This document shows positions 1 through 14,458 of a DNA stretch of 64,000 nt, piece by piece. A program made the translations under genes and the position numbers. This DNA comes from Actinomortierella ambigua (taxonomy: Eukaryota > Mortierellomycota > Mortierellomycetes > Mortierellales > Mortierellaceae), in the NCBI GenBank assembly GCA_016098155.1, contig JAAAJB010000056.1, positions 28,308 through 92,307 of the forward strand, written 5' to 3'. Positions within the stretch are counted from its first letter, which is position 1. Each line of letters begins with the position of its first letter. The notes beneath the pieces are model-generated. The model was not told the origin of the DNA. It saw only the letters and a program-made list of their open reading frames with translations, and ran no database searches.

Positions 1-1974
<1,974 letters not shown>

Positions 1975-2115
1975 TGGGATGTAGGTGTTGGGGCGACAGA
2001 GGGTGAGTTTCAACGAGATTCGCCATTCTTGTTTCGTCCCTTTTTTTGCCCCTTCAGATGCACCAACTGAAAGAAAAAAAATAAAAAGTCACGCTATCTT
2101 CAAAGCGAATTTATT

Positions 2116-3525
2116 TTAGAAGGAAGAAAATGGATCAAGCCTGTCTCTTTGGAGCCCACGGCCGTTGTAGTTGGTCAACACCTCTACTTGAGATGTGTAC
2201 GACAGGGCAATCTCTTCTTCCTGCACAACAAAGTCCACGAACCAAAGCTTCTCTAGTTGGCGAAGTCGCTCCATAAACAACAGCTCTGCCACTGCAGGCT
2301 CAAATTGTCGCTTAGGACGAATCTGAATCATGGCCAGGGCGTCATCCAGTATGGGTGGGGTGGAAGTGAAATTGCCCCGGAAAAGGCCAATCGGTACCGA
2401 CAGCACCTCGAGGCTCCTGCATACCCACGGCCCGTACAGGAACGCGCGCACATCTGCGTGCGTGTCGTCGTGGACGCCTTGCCCGGATCCAAATACCTTG
2501 AGCCTTGGGCACCTGTACATGACCTGCGCCAACTCTGGACAGCCATGCATGCCCGGAAGAAGCAGTGTCTCGAGGGTTGGACCGTGTCTTTGGAGAATCG
2601 CTGAAAGACATAGGATGCTAGAAGTACGGACCTTGAGCATTCGGAGCTGCCCATCTGGAATGGCATTGATCAGGTTAATGTAGTCGTCCTCCTTGTCGAG
2701 TGAGAGGTTGACGAGGTGCCTCAATCGACCTTCCTGGAACAGTCGGATCAAGCTGCTGCGACATGCACCGATCGAGTCCTGGAAAGAGAGAGTCTCGAGA
2801 TGTCGAGTGCACGCGATTAGGTGGTTTAGCGCTGGACGGCCGTCAAGTCGCGCCAGATCGAGGTGTTGGAGCACACACGTCGTTGATGCCATCTCTGTCG
2901 TCGTCCTTGTCGTCGCCGTTGTACTCCCTTCCGTTTGTACATGCTCATCGCTCGGCTTGTCTAGCTCGTCTGTCAGATGAACACCAAAGAGCTTGAGGAG
3001 CCTTGGGGACGCTTGCAAGATTCGGGTCAGGTACGATATGGAGAACGGACTCGATAGCCTGAGCTCACGCAATTGGCTATGGCTCTTTAGAATCGCTAGT
3101 ACGTGTGGGTCATTCACGATTCGATCGAGACCAGAAGGAAGACCGAGTTTTCGCAATCCCGAATTGGACCTGATCAACCGGTTCCATCGCTGGAGGTCGT
3201 CTCTGTGATAGACGTCAAAGCGGATCGTCAGCAAAGATTTACAGCGCTCCAGCCATGTGTCCGGAAGCGAGTGTAAGACGCCAATGCCGCCAGTGACATG
3301 AAAGTGTCGGATCCAGTGAGCGTTGTTTTGTATGCTGTCTTTCAGCGCGATTTGTCTCGTCGTGTCGTCGGCATCCATATGGGACGGTGTACTGAATGTG
3401 TGCCAGACGAGCGGCTGGAAATACCAATACCAGGACCGGCACACAAGAGCGCACGTCTTTACGTCCTCGAAACCGAGGTAGTTGGCAACATACAATCGTA
3501 GCTCGGCAATGTCGAGAGGATTCAT
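2116..3525 (-). CDS. F-box protein with leucine-rich-repeat-like body
   Basis: Single uninterrupted frame of 469 residues. The N-terminus (PLDIAELRLYVANYLG, then CALVCRSWYWYFQPLVWHTF) matches the F-box-like pattern that binds Skp1 in SCF ubiquitin ligases. The remainder has irregular leucine-rich repeats (for example LQHLDLARL, LETLSFQDS, LVNLSLD, LRMLKVR, LEVLSVPIG), the usual substrate-recognition scaffold. A Thr/Ser-rich stretch around residues 200-212 interrupts the repeats. The target cannot be told from sequence. It lies 141 bases upstream of the CHK1 start on the same strand and diverges from the gene at 4097. Intronless F-box/LRR proteins of this shape are commonly expanded in early-diverging fungi (general knowledge). 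Confidence 0.8.
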   Translation of the reverse strand: MNPLDIAELRLYVANYLGFEDVKTCALVCRSWYWYFQPLVWHTFSTPSHMDADDTTRQIALKDSIQNNAHWIRHFHVTGGIGVLHSLPDTWLERCKSLLTIRFDVYHRDDLQRWNRLIRSNSGLRKLGLPSGLDRIVNDPHVLAILKSHSQLRELRLSSPFSISYLTRILQASPRLLKLFGVHLTDELDKPSDEHVQTEGSTTATTRTTTEMASTTCVLQHLDLARLDGRPALNHLIACTRHLETLSFQDSIGACRSSLIRLFQEGRLRHLVNLSLDKEDDYINLINAIPDGQLRMLKVRTSSILCLSAILQRHGPTLETLLLPGMHGCPELAQVMYRCPRLKVFGSGQGVHDDTHADVRAFLYGPWVCRSLEVLSVPIGLFRGNFTSTPPILDDALAMIQIRPKRQFEPAVAELLFMERLRQLEKLWFVDFVVQEEEIALSYTSQVEVLTNYNGRGLQRDRLDPFSSF

Positions 3526-4096
3526 TTCAGAATAGGAGGACGGGGGGAAAGTGAGGCGTGCGCAGGTATGAAAGTAGGAAGAAGATGCAATGGCGAGAAG
3601 GTGAGAGGAGGGTAGACAAGTGCACAGGAGAGTCTTTTATTCCTACAACCAACAACATGAGGTGCAAACATGGTAGCCTCTTTGATCTCCGACGATATTT
3701 GATTCAATGCCAAAACACGTACCATCCAACTATCCACAATGTGGATTGGACTGAAAGAGTCTACAGGCAAAATTAGGTAGATCACGTGCAGAACTTTTTT
3801 TTTTTTGACTTTCTCACATTTTTTTTTTTTTTTTTTTTTTTTGGGCGCACTTCTCCACACTCTCTTCTTTCACTGCATCGTCGGAAACAACCCTCTTTGC
3901 CTTTTGCTTCCTCTCACTCCCACTCATTCTCTCACATAAACACAAACACACTCTCTTTCTCTCTCTAGCATACACACACTCACTCTCTCATACGCTCTCG
4001 CTGTTCTTCTGCTACTTCCAAAAGTACAAAGGCAGCAGCCACCTGTCTCCGTCCCACGTACTCGACTTGTATGACGACTGAACTCTGTCAACAACC
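3526..4096. promoter_or_regulatory. Divergent intergenic region, F-box gene / Ser-rich gene
   Basis: 571 bases between two divergent starts. It holds a poly-T run near 3797-3842, then CT- and CA-rich sequence up to about 4000. No conserved frame is visible. Probably both promoters and 5' leaders. Confidence 0.5.
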
Positions 4097-6900
4097 ATGG
4101 AAACTATCTACGGCATTCAGGCAAGCCTCTGCTTTCACTCACTCTCGCTCTATCCACCTCATCAACTATGGAGGCAATGGACAGGATGCACTCAGAACGG
4201 TCCAAAAAGGGGGGAGGGGGGACAGAAAGAGAGAGAGGAAGAGAGAGGAAGGGCTTGGAGACTGCTGCCATGTGTCTACCTTTGGCATGCTCTCATTCTT
4301 TCCCAACTCCAACACGAGACAGTCCAGAGCACCGTGTCACTCTTTGGAGTGAGCATCCCGATCGGTCACTCTGGTTTTTGTTGGCCATGGGAGGAATTGG
4401 CAGCAATATCGGGTGTAGTGTGCTTCCTCATCTCCTCTCTCTATCGTCGTTTTGAATGACCGGTGTCAGTGAAAGGTCTCCCCACCCCTCCCTCCTTCCT
4501 TCCCGCCCCTAACCATTGCGTTGCCTCCTCTTTCCTCCCCCCCCCCCTTCTTCACCCATCCCTTCTCCCCCGGAATGTTTGCAACCACTCATTACCTAAA
4601 CAAACACGTCAACCCTTTCCCTCTCTTTTCAGGCCGATACCGATACACTTCGTGAGGAGCACCAAAGGAAACTGCAACGTCTTCGAGACGTCCAGTCCGA
4701 ACCATCCAAGGCAGGGACGATCACAACGACAAGGATAGCAAGTTCAAGTTTACAAGACCACCATGACACCACCACCCCCACTACCTCCACTACCCCTGCC
4801 ACGGCGTCAGCATCGGGAGGGTTCCGACCAGGATTAATGGCCCGTTCCACCTCCACGTCAGCGTTGGCCTCGACCGTGGTGTCGACCAGCAAGACCTCAC
4901 ACCCAGACGGAGCCCAGAAACATCCACCACTACCGACCACCTCCACCAAACTGAGCACGGGCCGTGTGAACAAAAGCCTGGCGAATTCGCCGACGCTTCG
5001 ACCCACAACAGTACCACAGGGAGGAGGCGGTGCTGGCGGCGTCGGATTGGATCATGCTTTTGCACTGGCGTCGTTGGACACATCGACGGCTGCTTCCACC
5101 GCCAACGCCACCCCTGTCGACTCGCCCGCCATACGCCCTCTGTTGGCGGCGGCCGCGGCTGCTGGAGGCCATGGACACACTGCTCACCATCCCCACCACC
5201 CTTCCTCCTCCTCCTCTACTACTACTGCCGCCACCACCAACTTGCTGAACGCCACAGCAGCAGCCCACTCGCCAGCCTTGCTGGGCAAGCATCTGTATGA
5301 CGTTGAGCATCGTCTACCGGGGTCAGTGCCTTGGCTATCACTCCCTGGTGCCCTCGGCACCCCGACGTCCTCGACCGGGGCTGGTCCCCCAACGCCCATC
5401 ATCATCACGACCACGTCCGAGTCTGCAGGGCCCTCTGGAGCAGGGGGCGCAGGTGCTGCTAATACAGGAGCAAGTACAGGCGTATCAGGAAAGGCGTTCA
5501 GCAATAACAGCAACAGCAACAGTAGCAATAGCAGCATCGGACCAGGTATGGGCGCCGGCGGAAGGCGACGATCCGACGGCCACCTATCTTCCGTCATGGG
5601 CGGCTTTGCCAGCAGTCCCAACCAGCCAGCACCCAATCAAAGTGCGCAGCAGCGCCCGGACCACTATCACCACCACTTTCACCAACAGCATCCCGTGCCG
5701 CCAACACCGACGCCGACGCCGACGCCACGCCACCACCACCACGCCAACCTTGCTCCTCCCGCCTCATCGACTGCCTCAACAGGTCTTTTGGCGACCGCTC
5801 ATGCCGGGGCCGTAGCGGCAGCCGCTGCAGCCGCTGCGGCTGCATCAGGACGTCCATCGACGGCGATGACAAAGAAATCGACACCGCTTTCTCAGCACCA
5901 TCACTTGCTGCACCACCAGGATCTTGCCATCCTAAGCCCTAGCGGCGGGCTCCCTATTGTTGGTGGTGGTGGTGTTGGCAGCGGCAGCAGCAGCAGCAGC
6001 GGAGCCATAGTGGCCTCGCGGACAGGGTCGCCGATGACCACGGCATTTACCGAAGGGGTCAGCTTCCCGCCCTTCCTACGAGCGCCACGGTCCAGCACCA
6101 CCGGTGCCCTGCATACGATGGAGCGGTCGTTCTCGAATCCCGGGCACAGCGGAGGGCGGGGCTTTGGCGGTGTTGGTATGGGTGTTGGCATTGGAGGAGG
6201 AAGTGCAAGTAGTGGAGTGGTGAGTGGTACTGGTGCTGGCAGCAGCGGAGGTCAGATCCACACGGCCCCCGTCTCGCCGTTCCTGCTCCCAAAGGGATCG
6301 TCTCCGAGCGATATCCCGCACTTTGACCGCGCATCCCACTCGTTCACGTCTTCGACCTCCTCCTCCTCCTCGTCCTCGTCGTCGAGCCCTCACCTCCACC
6401 ACCATCACCTACCGCTCCACCATGGGTCCAGCAAACTCGCCGCTGGCGCCACCAGTGGTACTAGTAGTAGTAGTAGTAGTGGTCTAGGAGCCACTACCAC
6501 TACTACTACCACCACCAATGCGGACGGCGGAACTCACCTAGGAACTACCAGCTCCAGCGGCGCTTCCACAGCCACCGCGGCCGCCGTTGCAGCTGCAGCC
6601 ACAGCCGGCCAGAGACCGTCGGCATTCTTCAGGACCGGGACGCCGTTGACGAGTCTGTCGCTGCCGCACTTGACATCGCCTCCAAAGCCCCATCCCTCCT
6701 TTGCCTCGGCCACGCCTTCGCCTTCGCATGCCGGGTCGTCCTTCAACCCGTATTTTGACTTGCACCACCTAGGCTCGGCCGCGATGGGTAGTACTGGTAG
6801 TGGTAGTAGTGGTAGTGGTACCGGTGGTGGTGGTGGCGTCCACGCCGATGCATCATCACACGTACACCCGCATCCTGCTTCTGGGGCCTCCAAAGCTTGA
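4097..6900 (+). CDS. Ser/Gly/His/Ala-rich low-complexity protein, function unknown
   Basis: The main exon is 4633-6900 and ends in TGA. It opens with ADTDTLREEHQRKLQRLRD, a short charged helix, so coding starts before the first in-exon ATG at 4837. The best upstream partner is a 24-base exon, 4097-4120 (METIYGIQ, good ATG context). It would be followed by a GC donor (CAG|GCAAGC), a 512-base intron and a CT-rich CAG acceptor in phase 0, giving about 763 residues. Everything after the helix is disordered: runs of Ser, Thr, Gly, Ala and His, TP repeats (TPTPTPTPTP), and repeated short SP/TP-containing blocks such as RTGTPLTSLSLPHL and RTGSPMTTAF that could be phosphorylation or binding sites. 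No domain recognised. The body is confidently coding because a 2.2 kb frame stays open through GC-rich sequence. The first exon is tentative. Confidence 0.6.
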
Positions 6901-7251
6901 GAAAAAAAAAGAGGGTTATGAAGAGGGAGGGGGGGACCCCAACACAAAAAAAAACAACTTTTCTCGCTTCGCCCCTTCCTCTCTCCTCCTGACCACATGT
7001 ATAGTTCCCCTACTCCCATTTCTCCTTGTTCAATATATGTTTTTATACGTATGTATATTTGCGTTGTCAAAACACCTGATATACACGCGTTTGTTTTTTG
7101 GTTTGGGTAGGGTTTAGGTTTGGGTGTGTAAGCCAAAGACAAAAGAGCGAGAGAGTGAGAGTGTATTTTTTTTTTAATTTTTATTTTTGGGGGATCAAGG
7201 AATTCTCAAGGAATGTGAGCCAGCGCCTCCCCCCCTCCCTCCCTTCCTCCC
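6901..7251. other. Convergent 3' region without a gene
   Basis: 351 bases between two convergent stops. A-rich and T-rich stretches (for example around 6901-6957 and 7167-7189) suit 3' UTRs and polyadenylation of both genes. I see nothing else here. Confidence 0.5.
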
Positions 7252-10200
7252 TCACACCGCAATCGTGAGCCCTTCAATAGGAGGGAGCTGAGGAGCCGCT
7301 GTCGGCGAAACAGGTGACTGTGTCGAGGAAGAAGGAGACGGTGCCGCCGTCTTGTTCATCTTGGACAAAGAACTCATCCGTGTGATGATCTTTGGTCGGG
7401 CAGAAGTCGTTGCCGTTGCCGTTGCCGTTGCGTTCGTCGTCGTCGTGAGTTTCTTGGCACTCGTGCGACGTTCCACCATCGGTGTCTTGCCTCCACTCAC
7501 CGGCGGAGATGCAGGTGCACCGGCCCCGCCAACGCCCTTGTGTTCCGTCTCAAAGAAAAACTCACCCAGCAGCAACGGCTTGTTGCTGTTGAGCTTGTCC
7601 TGGCTTGCCCGCCTATTCATCGCCGTCGTGCCACCGCTGGCACCACCAGCACCAACAACACCTCGAAGGCTCCGCTTGCTCTCTGTTGACGTCCTTGCCG
7701 ATCCCGGTCTCGAGCTTGGTCTAGGCCCTGCCCCTGTTGCTGTGGTGGTTGCTGTTGTGGTAGCTGCTGCTGCTGCTGCTGTCTTTGACCCTGCAGATAC
7801 TGGCTTGGACCCTACTGGCGTCTTGAAGGACGCTGTGGTGGTCATCGTTGGCTTGGCCTTTGTGGGTGACCCTGTTTTTGAAGCCGCTGCCGAGGTTGTC
7901 GTGGTGGTGGTCTTTGACGAGGAAACAATAGGTATAATCGGCTCGGCGGCCGCAACCGATACCGTGGCCGTTGTTGTTGTTGTTGTTCCTGCTACTGCTG
8001 ATGCTGATGCTGCCGCAAAAGCCTGGGTGAGTCCACTGATCGACGTCGAAGGTGCTGTCGTCGTGGTTGTCACCACCGTCGCCATCGACCCGCTACTGAC
8101 CACTGGGACGGCCGCCGTTGCCGTGCTCATGGTGGCCATCGTCGTCAGGTCCTCATCGTCGCATCGTCCTTCTGTTCCCACCTCACCATTCTGGCTACTT
8201 CCGCTGCTGTTATAGCTGGTAGCAACCGCGGCCGCAGCCGCCTCCGCCAACATCATCGACCGCATGAGCCGTGCCTCTTCATCCTCAGCCGAGCCCAGTG
8301 TGATCCCTCCTCCTCCTCCTCCTGCTGCTGCTACCGCTGCTACTGCTACTTCTGGCAAGTTGGTCGTGGTGGTGGTAGTGGTTGCGGTGGTGGCGATCGA
8401 GATGGCACTACCGCCCAACGGTCCCATGCTGGCGAAGGATGCTGAATGCTGGATCGAGGACGGTGGTGATGGTCCTCCTGCTGTTGCTGCTGCCGTAGCA
8501 GCCGCCATATCCGCGTGGGTATACAGTTCCCGTGCAGAGGGGGCGAGTAATGGCGGCTGTACTGGCAAGGATGAAGAAGATGTGACAATTCCTCCTGCTC
8601 CTAGTGGTACTGCTGCTCCTCCCATGATAAACAGCGGATGTGCACGAACGCGACCGCCATTCTTCTCCTCGTCATCGCCGCCGTCGCCATCCTCCATCAG
8701 CTCCTGCTTACTGCCGGCCGCTGCCTGTGCATTGGCAATCTCGGTCGCATAGGCCTCTGCAGGCGACGTGATTGAAGAGGAAGAGATACCACCACCACCT
8801 GCAGCAGCAATATGAACACTCGACGCAGAGGGCGACGCGGTCGTACTAGTGCTGGTGCTACCATCGTCGCCATAGGTATAATCAAAGTCCTGCAACAGAC
8901 CTCCCCAAACAATCTTGAGCCCCTTCTCTCGGCTCTCGGCCGTCTCGGCCGCATCGTAGAAGCCGCCGAGCAGGGCCTTGAAGAGGACGCTACCGATCGA
9001 CAGCGTCGGTGCAAAGACCACGCCCAGGTTCGAGATCGACATCTTGGTCTTGTGTGCATGGTTGGCGATCCTCGACAGGTGGTGGCACAGAAAGCTTAGC
9101 ACCACATAGTTGTTACGGGGTAGCCGGATCAAGATGCCGCGTAGCGTGTGACAGATGTGGCGGTCGGTTGTCAGTATCGATTGGATTTGCTCCAGAATCA
9201 CGGCCGGTAACAGTGGTGATGGCACTATTTTTTTTTTTTGTTGTTGTTGTTAGAGAGACAAAATAAAAGGGTCAAGTTCAGTATGCAACAAGAACAAAAA
9301 AAAAAATGGACCGGGGCACCTCCTCCCCCACACACACAGAAAGGAGAGAGAGGGAGAGAGGGAGAGGGTAGGCGAGGGTGTAAGAGAGGTATGCATTTGC
9401 TAATACGACTAGGAGAGGGTAGAGATACCCAGGTAAGATGAGCAAACTAGCCAAGTTGTATGTCTGTGGGAACAAATACAGCAGCGGGCTATTGTTCGTA
9501 TCCCCAATTTGGCCTATCAATCGAGTCTTTGCATTTCGATGGCGAAACAAATGTTCGCAGAGTTTTGATACGGCAGGAGAGGGGGGCGGGGGCAGGAGGT
9601 GAGGAGGTGACAGGAGAGAAAAGTAGAAGCACGCAAGAAAAGAAAGAAAAAAAAGGAGGTTGTGTGTGTGTGTGTATGTGTGAATGCTGCGCATTCGACG
9701 ACCCTCATCTAGCACGCGAGGTCTGATCGGGTAGGCACACTTACGTTCACGAAGGTAGAGCTTCAGAAGAGTCGCAATGTCGTTTGGATCGAGGTGGTCC
9801 ATTGTCAGCAGGTTATGATCAGCCCCTGTGTCAAACTGTCTCTTGAGCTTTTGCACGCTGGCATGGCTCCCGGGCACTCTAGAAAAGACAATGAAGATGT
9901 GGCGTCAATATATAAATTTTACATATGAGCCAATGCCGTGGGATGCGAAGAGGCAGTGCATTTTTTTTTTTGGGTCCTTGCACGGTCAGTCTAGTCCAGC
10001 CCAGTCCAGTCCAGTCGACCATGTTGCTGTTGTTTTTTGTTCTACCACATTGACTCTCTCTCTCCAAGGCAACACAAGCAATAATGCACATTATTTTTGC
10101 ATGATGCGGTGTGTTTACTCTCTCTCTCTGTATGATCCTTTTTGTCTTACCGATACAGGCCCACCTCATCGACGCCCTTGGCTTCCAGGAACTCTGCACA

Positions 10201-12502
10201 GCGAAAGAGGATGGCAGGCACCATAGGCGTGCCGGGTATATGGGATCGCCGGATGGCATCTTCGAGACTGGCGCCAAAGATGGGCAGACCTGCGTCTGCA
10301 GCTGCGCCTTTGCCCAAAGAAGGCTCTGAGTCTAAGGAACCACACAAGGGTGTGAGGGTAAGCAACGGAATGTTAGAGACTGCGGGTGATTACGTGCAAG
10401 AGATGCCGAGCGTCGTTGAACGCGGTGCCGAAGTATTGCCGGAGTTGAGGCAAGGGGGGAGGGGGATGCCGAGAAGAAGGAGGACTCGTAGTAGTAGTAG
10501 AAGTAGTATAGTAGTAGTAATGTGGGAGGAGGTCAGGGCTGGGTAGTAGGGTGGGAAGGTAGGCATGGGGGGGTGTGAGGGCGGGAGAATTGTCTCTCTT
10601 TCTTTTTCATCCATTCATTCATTCCCCCCCTTCTGTTATCCCCCCCCTGCTTCCTGCTTCTACTATCGACTCTATATTTCTGCATTTCGCATGGCATGGT
10701 GGCCCTTTGTTTGTTGCTGTAACAAATTGGGCTTGTGTTCAATGGCTCTCTGATAGCAAAGCATGAAGCCCATACACAACAAGTGTCTTTACAAGAGAGA
10801 CACTGGGGAGAGACAGAGCGAGCGAGAGAGCTTGGATGTGGGCTTGTCCTTCCTCCCTCTCTCACTCCCCTCCTCCCCCTTCTCCTTTCCCCTCTTTGCC
10901 GGGCTTAGCAAGAGCACCCGGTATTGCGTGTCAACCGTCCGTCCTCTGAGCAGCTATTGTTGCACATTATATTTATCCACTCTCCTCGCCCAAAAAAGTT
11001 GATATAAAAAAAAGTGTGATGTGGCGCCGAGAAGAGAGAGCAAAAGACAAAGGAACGACGAAGCAAAACGATCGAGCAAGTGGCATCTCCATGTTAAAGT
11101 ATGTATCTCTCGTTGCACCCTCATTCATTCTCCATCTCACTCAACTCACTCACTCACCCACTTTCCCTCACTCACTTTCCCTCTCTCTCTCGTTGTATAT
11201 ATCTGGCCCGCTCTCAGACTCTGGAGCTCTGCAAAGCACTGCAGCTGTTCAATCAAGCTTTTATCGCAAGAACCAGATAAATAAAAAATAAAAACAAGCG
11301 CAATGAAAATGTTGGCCCTGTCTTGTGCGTGTTGGTCCATGGGGTACGGACAAAAGGGAAAAAAAAAAGGCAATGCAGGCCAAAGGGGAGAGAGAAAGAA
11401 GGAAAGAAAGAGAGTGGACGGTGGAGGGCATGGATGCTGCAGTGTATGCACAGCGCGCGTTCAACCTTTTTCCATTGTTGAACTCTTTTTTTTTTTTTTC
11501 CTCCGCCCTCGTTTTCTCTGGCTAGCTCTCGCTTTCCCCCACCTCCCTCCTCTCCCTCGTACGATAAGACCCCTTTCATTCATTCTAAAGACACTTACTC
11601 TTTCGAGCTCGGCCCCAAGGCTTCTTGGATAGCATCTCGGCGCCTTTGGATCGCCATGAAATCATTGAGCTAGCAGAGGATGCCGAGGACAAGACGCGTT
11701 CGCGTTCTTGTTGTTGTTGCTGTTGTTGTTGCTGCTGTTGTTGCTGTTGTTGTTGTTGTTGTTGTTGTTGCTGCTGTTGTTGTTGTCCTTGCCCACTGTT
11801 GCTATTGGTACTAGAGGTCGAGTTGGTGCTCTGTGATGTAGGAGGAGAAGAAGATGCTCCAAATTCCATGCTCTTCTTGTTGCCGAGCTGGAGGCTCGAC
11901 TGCAGCTTCCGGAACGGATTGGAAAAGGCACTGGTGCCTCCACGAGGTGGTGGCATGATGGAGGCGCGTGAGGGAAAGGTGTGGAAGTGGTGGTTGTTCT
12001 GACTAGTCGTGTTCTGGAGGCCAGGCGCGTTGCTGATGCTGTTACTGTGATTGTTGCCGTTGTTCGTGATGCCGTTGTGGTGGTGATGGTGGTGGTGGTG
12101 GTGGTTGCTGCTACCCAAAGCGTTGAGGTTACTGGTATCAACGTCGTGTGCTGCGGGTGAGCCTTGCACAGGAGCAGAGGAGGAAAGGAGATGGAGGGTG
12201 TTGGTCGAGCGCGAGGCAAAGTTAATCAGATGAGTTGCAATTGAACTTCGCCGCGGACTTTGCTGGACTGATTCAAAGTGCTTGTTGTGGAGGATCGAAA
12301 TGTTGAATGGCCGCGACTTTTTGTTGGAGGAGAAGGATGCGATGGTGGGTGGGGGTAATGGCGGGGGGGATGAGCTGGTGATGCTGCAGGTGGTGTTGGT
12401 GCTGCCGACCGTGCTGGTGCTGCTAGTACTCAGAGGAGGAGGAGAAGAAGGTGCCTCTGTTGGCAACGGAGGAAGCGGAGGAGAGGAAGGAGAAGATGAC
12501 AT
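7252..12502 (-). CDS. RhoGAP domain protein (Bem3-like GAP domain)
   Basis: GTPase-activating protein for a Rho/Cdc42-type GTPase, likely acting in polarity or actin control. Four exons in phase (12502-11599, 10331-10151, 9878-9745, 9224-7252) give 1063 residues. The RhoGAP domain spans about 318-490: FGASLEDAIRRS, VPAILFRCAEFLEAKGVDEVGLYR with the arginine finger at about R362, then VPGSHASVQKLKRQFDTG, DIATLLKLYLRELPSPLLP, and KMSISNLGVVFAPTLSI. This order and spacing match Bem3-type GAP domains. The N-terminal 300 residues are Pro/Ser/Asn/His-rich with a His run and a Gln run of about 28. The C-terminal 500 residues are Thr/Ala/Ser-rich and disordered. No PH or PX domain is visible, unlike yeast Bem3, so this may be a shorter relative. 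Intron 1 is unusually long (1267 bases). Confidence 0.85.
11708..11791 (-). repeat. CAG/CAA trinucleotide tract coding poly-Gln in the RhoGAP protein
   Basis: Reads as about 28 consecutive Gln codons on the minus strand, mixing CAA and CAG, so it is an interrupted repeat. It sits just before the end of exon 1. Confidence 0.9.
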
Positions 12503-13654
12503 TTCTCTTTCTGTCTTTATGTGGGGTGAATGGAGGAGGAGGAGGAGGGGGGGAGATGGTGTTTTTTTTCTTCTGTATTGTTCTTTGTATTGTATTCTTG
12601 TGTAAGGACACACACACAGCACGGTGTTGGGAATGAGTGTATGTTGTGTTCAGGAGAGAGAGAAAGAGTATAGAGCGGTTCCTGAATGGCACACACACAC
12701 GCTGTGTTCCACCAGATAGCCTACTATGCCGTTAAAAAAACACAACGGTCGGGAAAAAGGGGTGGCAAAGGGATAACGACTGATAAAAAAAAAAGTAGTC
12801 GCTGCTGATGAGGCTCGGGGCAGAATGTGGGAGCTGAATTGGGTGAATGCGTATGGTCGTGAAAGTGGGAATGTGGAATTGCGTCTCGAGGGGAGAGAGA
12901 AAGAAAGAGAGAAAGAGAAAGAGAGAGAGAGTGAGAGAGTGAATATACCCTGGGTAAAACGACTACTAAAAAGGGAGTGTGTGAAAAGAGAGTAGAAGAG
13001 GGTGTTTCAGTCTTTAGCTTCTTGTAAAGAGCTTTCTCTATGTCTCGGCTTGCAATGAATGGAATGATGGTGAATTCACATTCAGAAGAGGAAGAAGAGA
13101 AGGGGAAGAGAGAGAGATGACTTGTCTGTTTTCCAGGTGAGAAAAAGAAAAAAAGAAAAAAACCCTCAGCATCAGAACCAACAGACACTTGCACACACAC
13201 ACACACACACACAGACACGCACGCAGTACACAACACACGCCTCGCCGAGCCTAGCCTAGCTTTGTGGTGGTGGTGGTGGTGGTGGTGGTGCTTGTGTATG
13301 TGGAGTGACTGGGGAGGTGCGTGTCTCCGTGCCCCTAACCTTGCGCACTACACTAATGCTTGTCTCTTGTTGTACGTACCTATTGAATTATTTGGGTGAG
13401 GCCCAAAGACGAATTGAATTGAACGAATTGGGGTAGTCCATTGATGTGTCGGCCAATCAGAGTGCTTCACCGATATTGCCTTCAGTGGTTTGGCTGATGA
13501 TTCTGACACAGGACAAGGGAACTGTGCGCATGAACAATCACCACTGATCATCAGTACCCTTTTTTGCCTTCCTTTGCGTTCCTTTGCCTTCTTTTGAGAA
13601 GAGATACGCCCCTATACAGTAACCTTTTTGTCTTTTTCTTTCTTTTTCCTTCTT

Positions 13655-13699
<45 letters not shown>

Positions 13700-14458
13700 T
13701 TTTCTCTCTCTCTCTCACTCTAATGCAGCAATCCCATCCTATAGATGCAAGAAAGGAAAAAAAAAAAAGATGCTATCAAGTGGGTTCGCCCTATTCGCCG
13801 GGAAGAGGGGGGGGGATGGAGAGAAAAGAGCAGAGAGTAAACACGACGACGACAACGACGACAATGACAACGACGAGGACGAGGACGAGGAGGAGGAAGG
13901 AAGGAAAGCAAAGCAATCGGGCTGCAAAAAAAAGAAGGGGTGGTTTGTGTACGTAGATAGGTCCATTGACGGTAAAACAAGTTGAAGCCTTCTTGGATTC
14001 GTCGGGTTCAAAAGGCCCAGTTGGTCGGGAATGTCTCCACAAAAAGCACAGGAGAGGCTCTTTTTTTTATTTAGGAATGTGGTCATGTACCATGTAAGGG
14101 ATTAAAATAAAAAATAGCAGCATAGACAGATACGCAAGTGGGATCCGTTGCCGATGAGTTTGCTAGTGTTTGACCTCCTCTTAGTCTAGCTGCCTTCTCT
14201 CTCTATCTTTATTATTGTTTTTTCTTTCTTTCTTTCTTTCTCTCTCTCAGCTGTCATTGTGCGGGTCCAAACGGGCTCGAAATTCAGATGGAGGGGGCCT
14301 CACCACATTGCATCGCAGTGTAGATATGAGCAGGTTTGTCCGAAGAGTGCCAAAAATGATTGTTTCTTACCACAACGGCGATCAGCCGTAGCAGAGTAAC
14401 ACGGATACGTGTAACGAACAAAGAGAGTGATGTTTATTGTGGTTTCTTTTCTGTTTTA
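12503..14458. promoter_or_regulatory. Long intergenic region upstream of RhoGAP, downstream of KRI1
   Basis: About 1.96 kb with no convincing gene. Microsatellites: (CA)n near 13193-13212, (TGG)n near 13263-13289, CT-repeat near 13664-13690. GA/CT strand-biased tracts fill most of 12530-13100. Short frames here are simple-sequence translations. It should contain the RhoGAP promoter and 5' leader. Confidence 0.45.

Noticed and set aside
7352..8215. 287-codon Val/Ala-rich plus-strand frame
   Set aside because: Antisense of the Thr/Ala-rich C-terminal region of the RhoGAP gene, which has a recognised domain and consistent splicing.
12724..13236. 170-codon minus-strand frame
   Set aside because: Translation of CT/GA and CA simple repeats; no start context or protein-like composition.
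13980..14050. Possible tRNA because of a GGTTCAAAAGG string
   Set aside because: No matching acceptor stem or A-box; the string is not a proper B-box.
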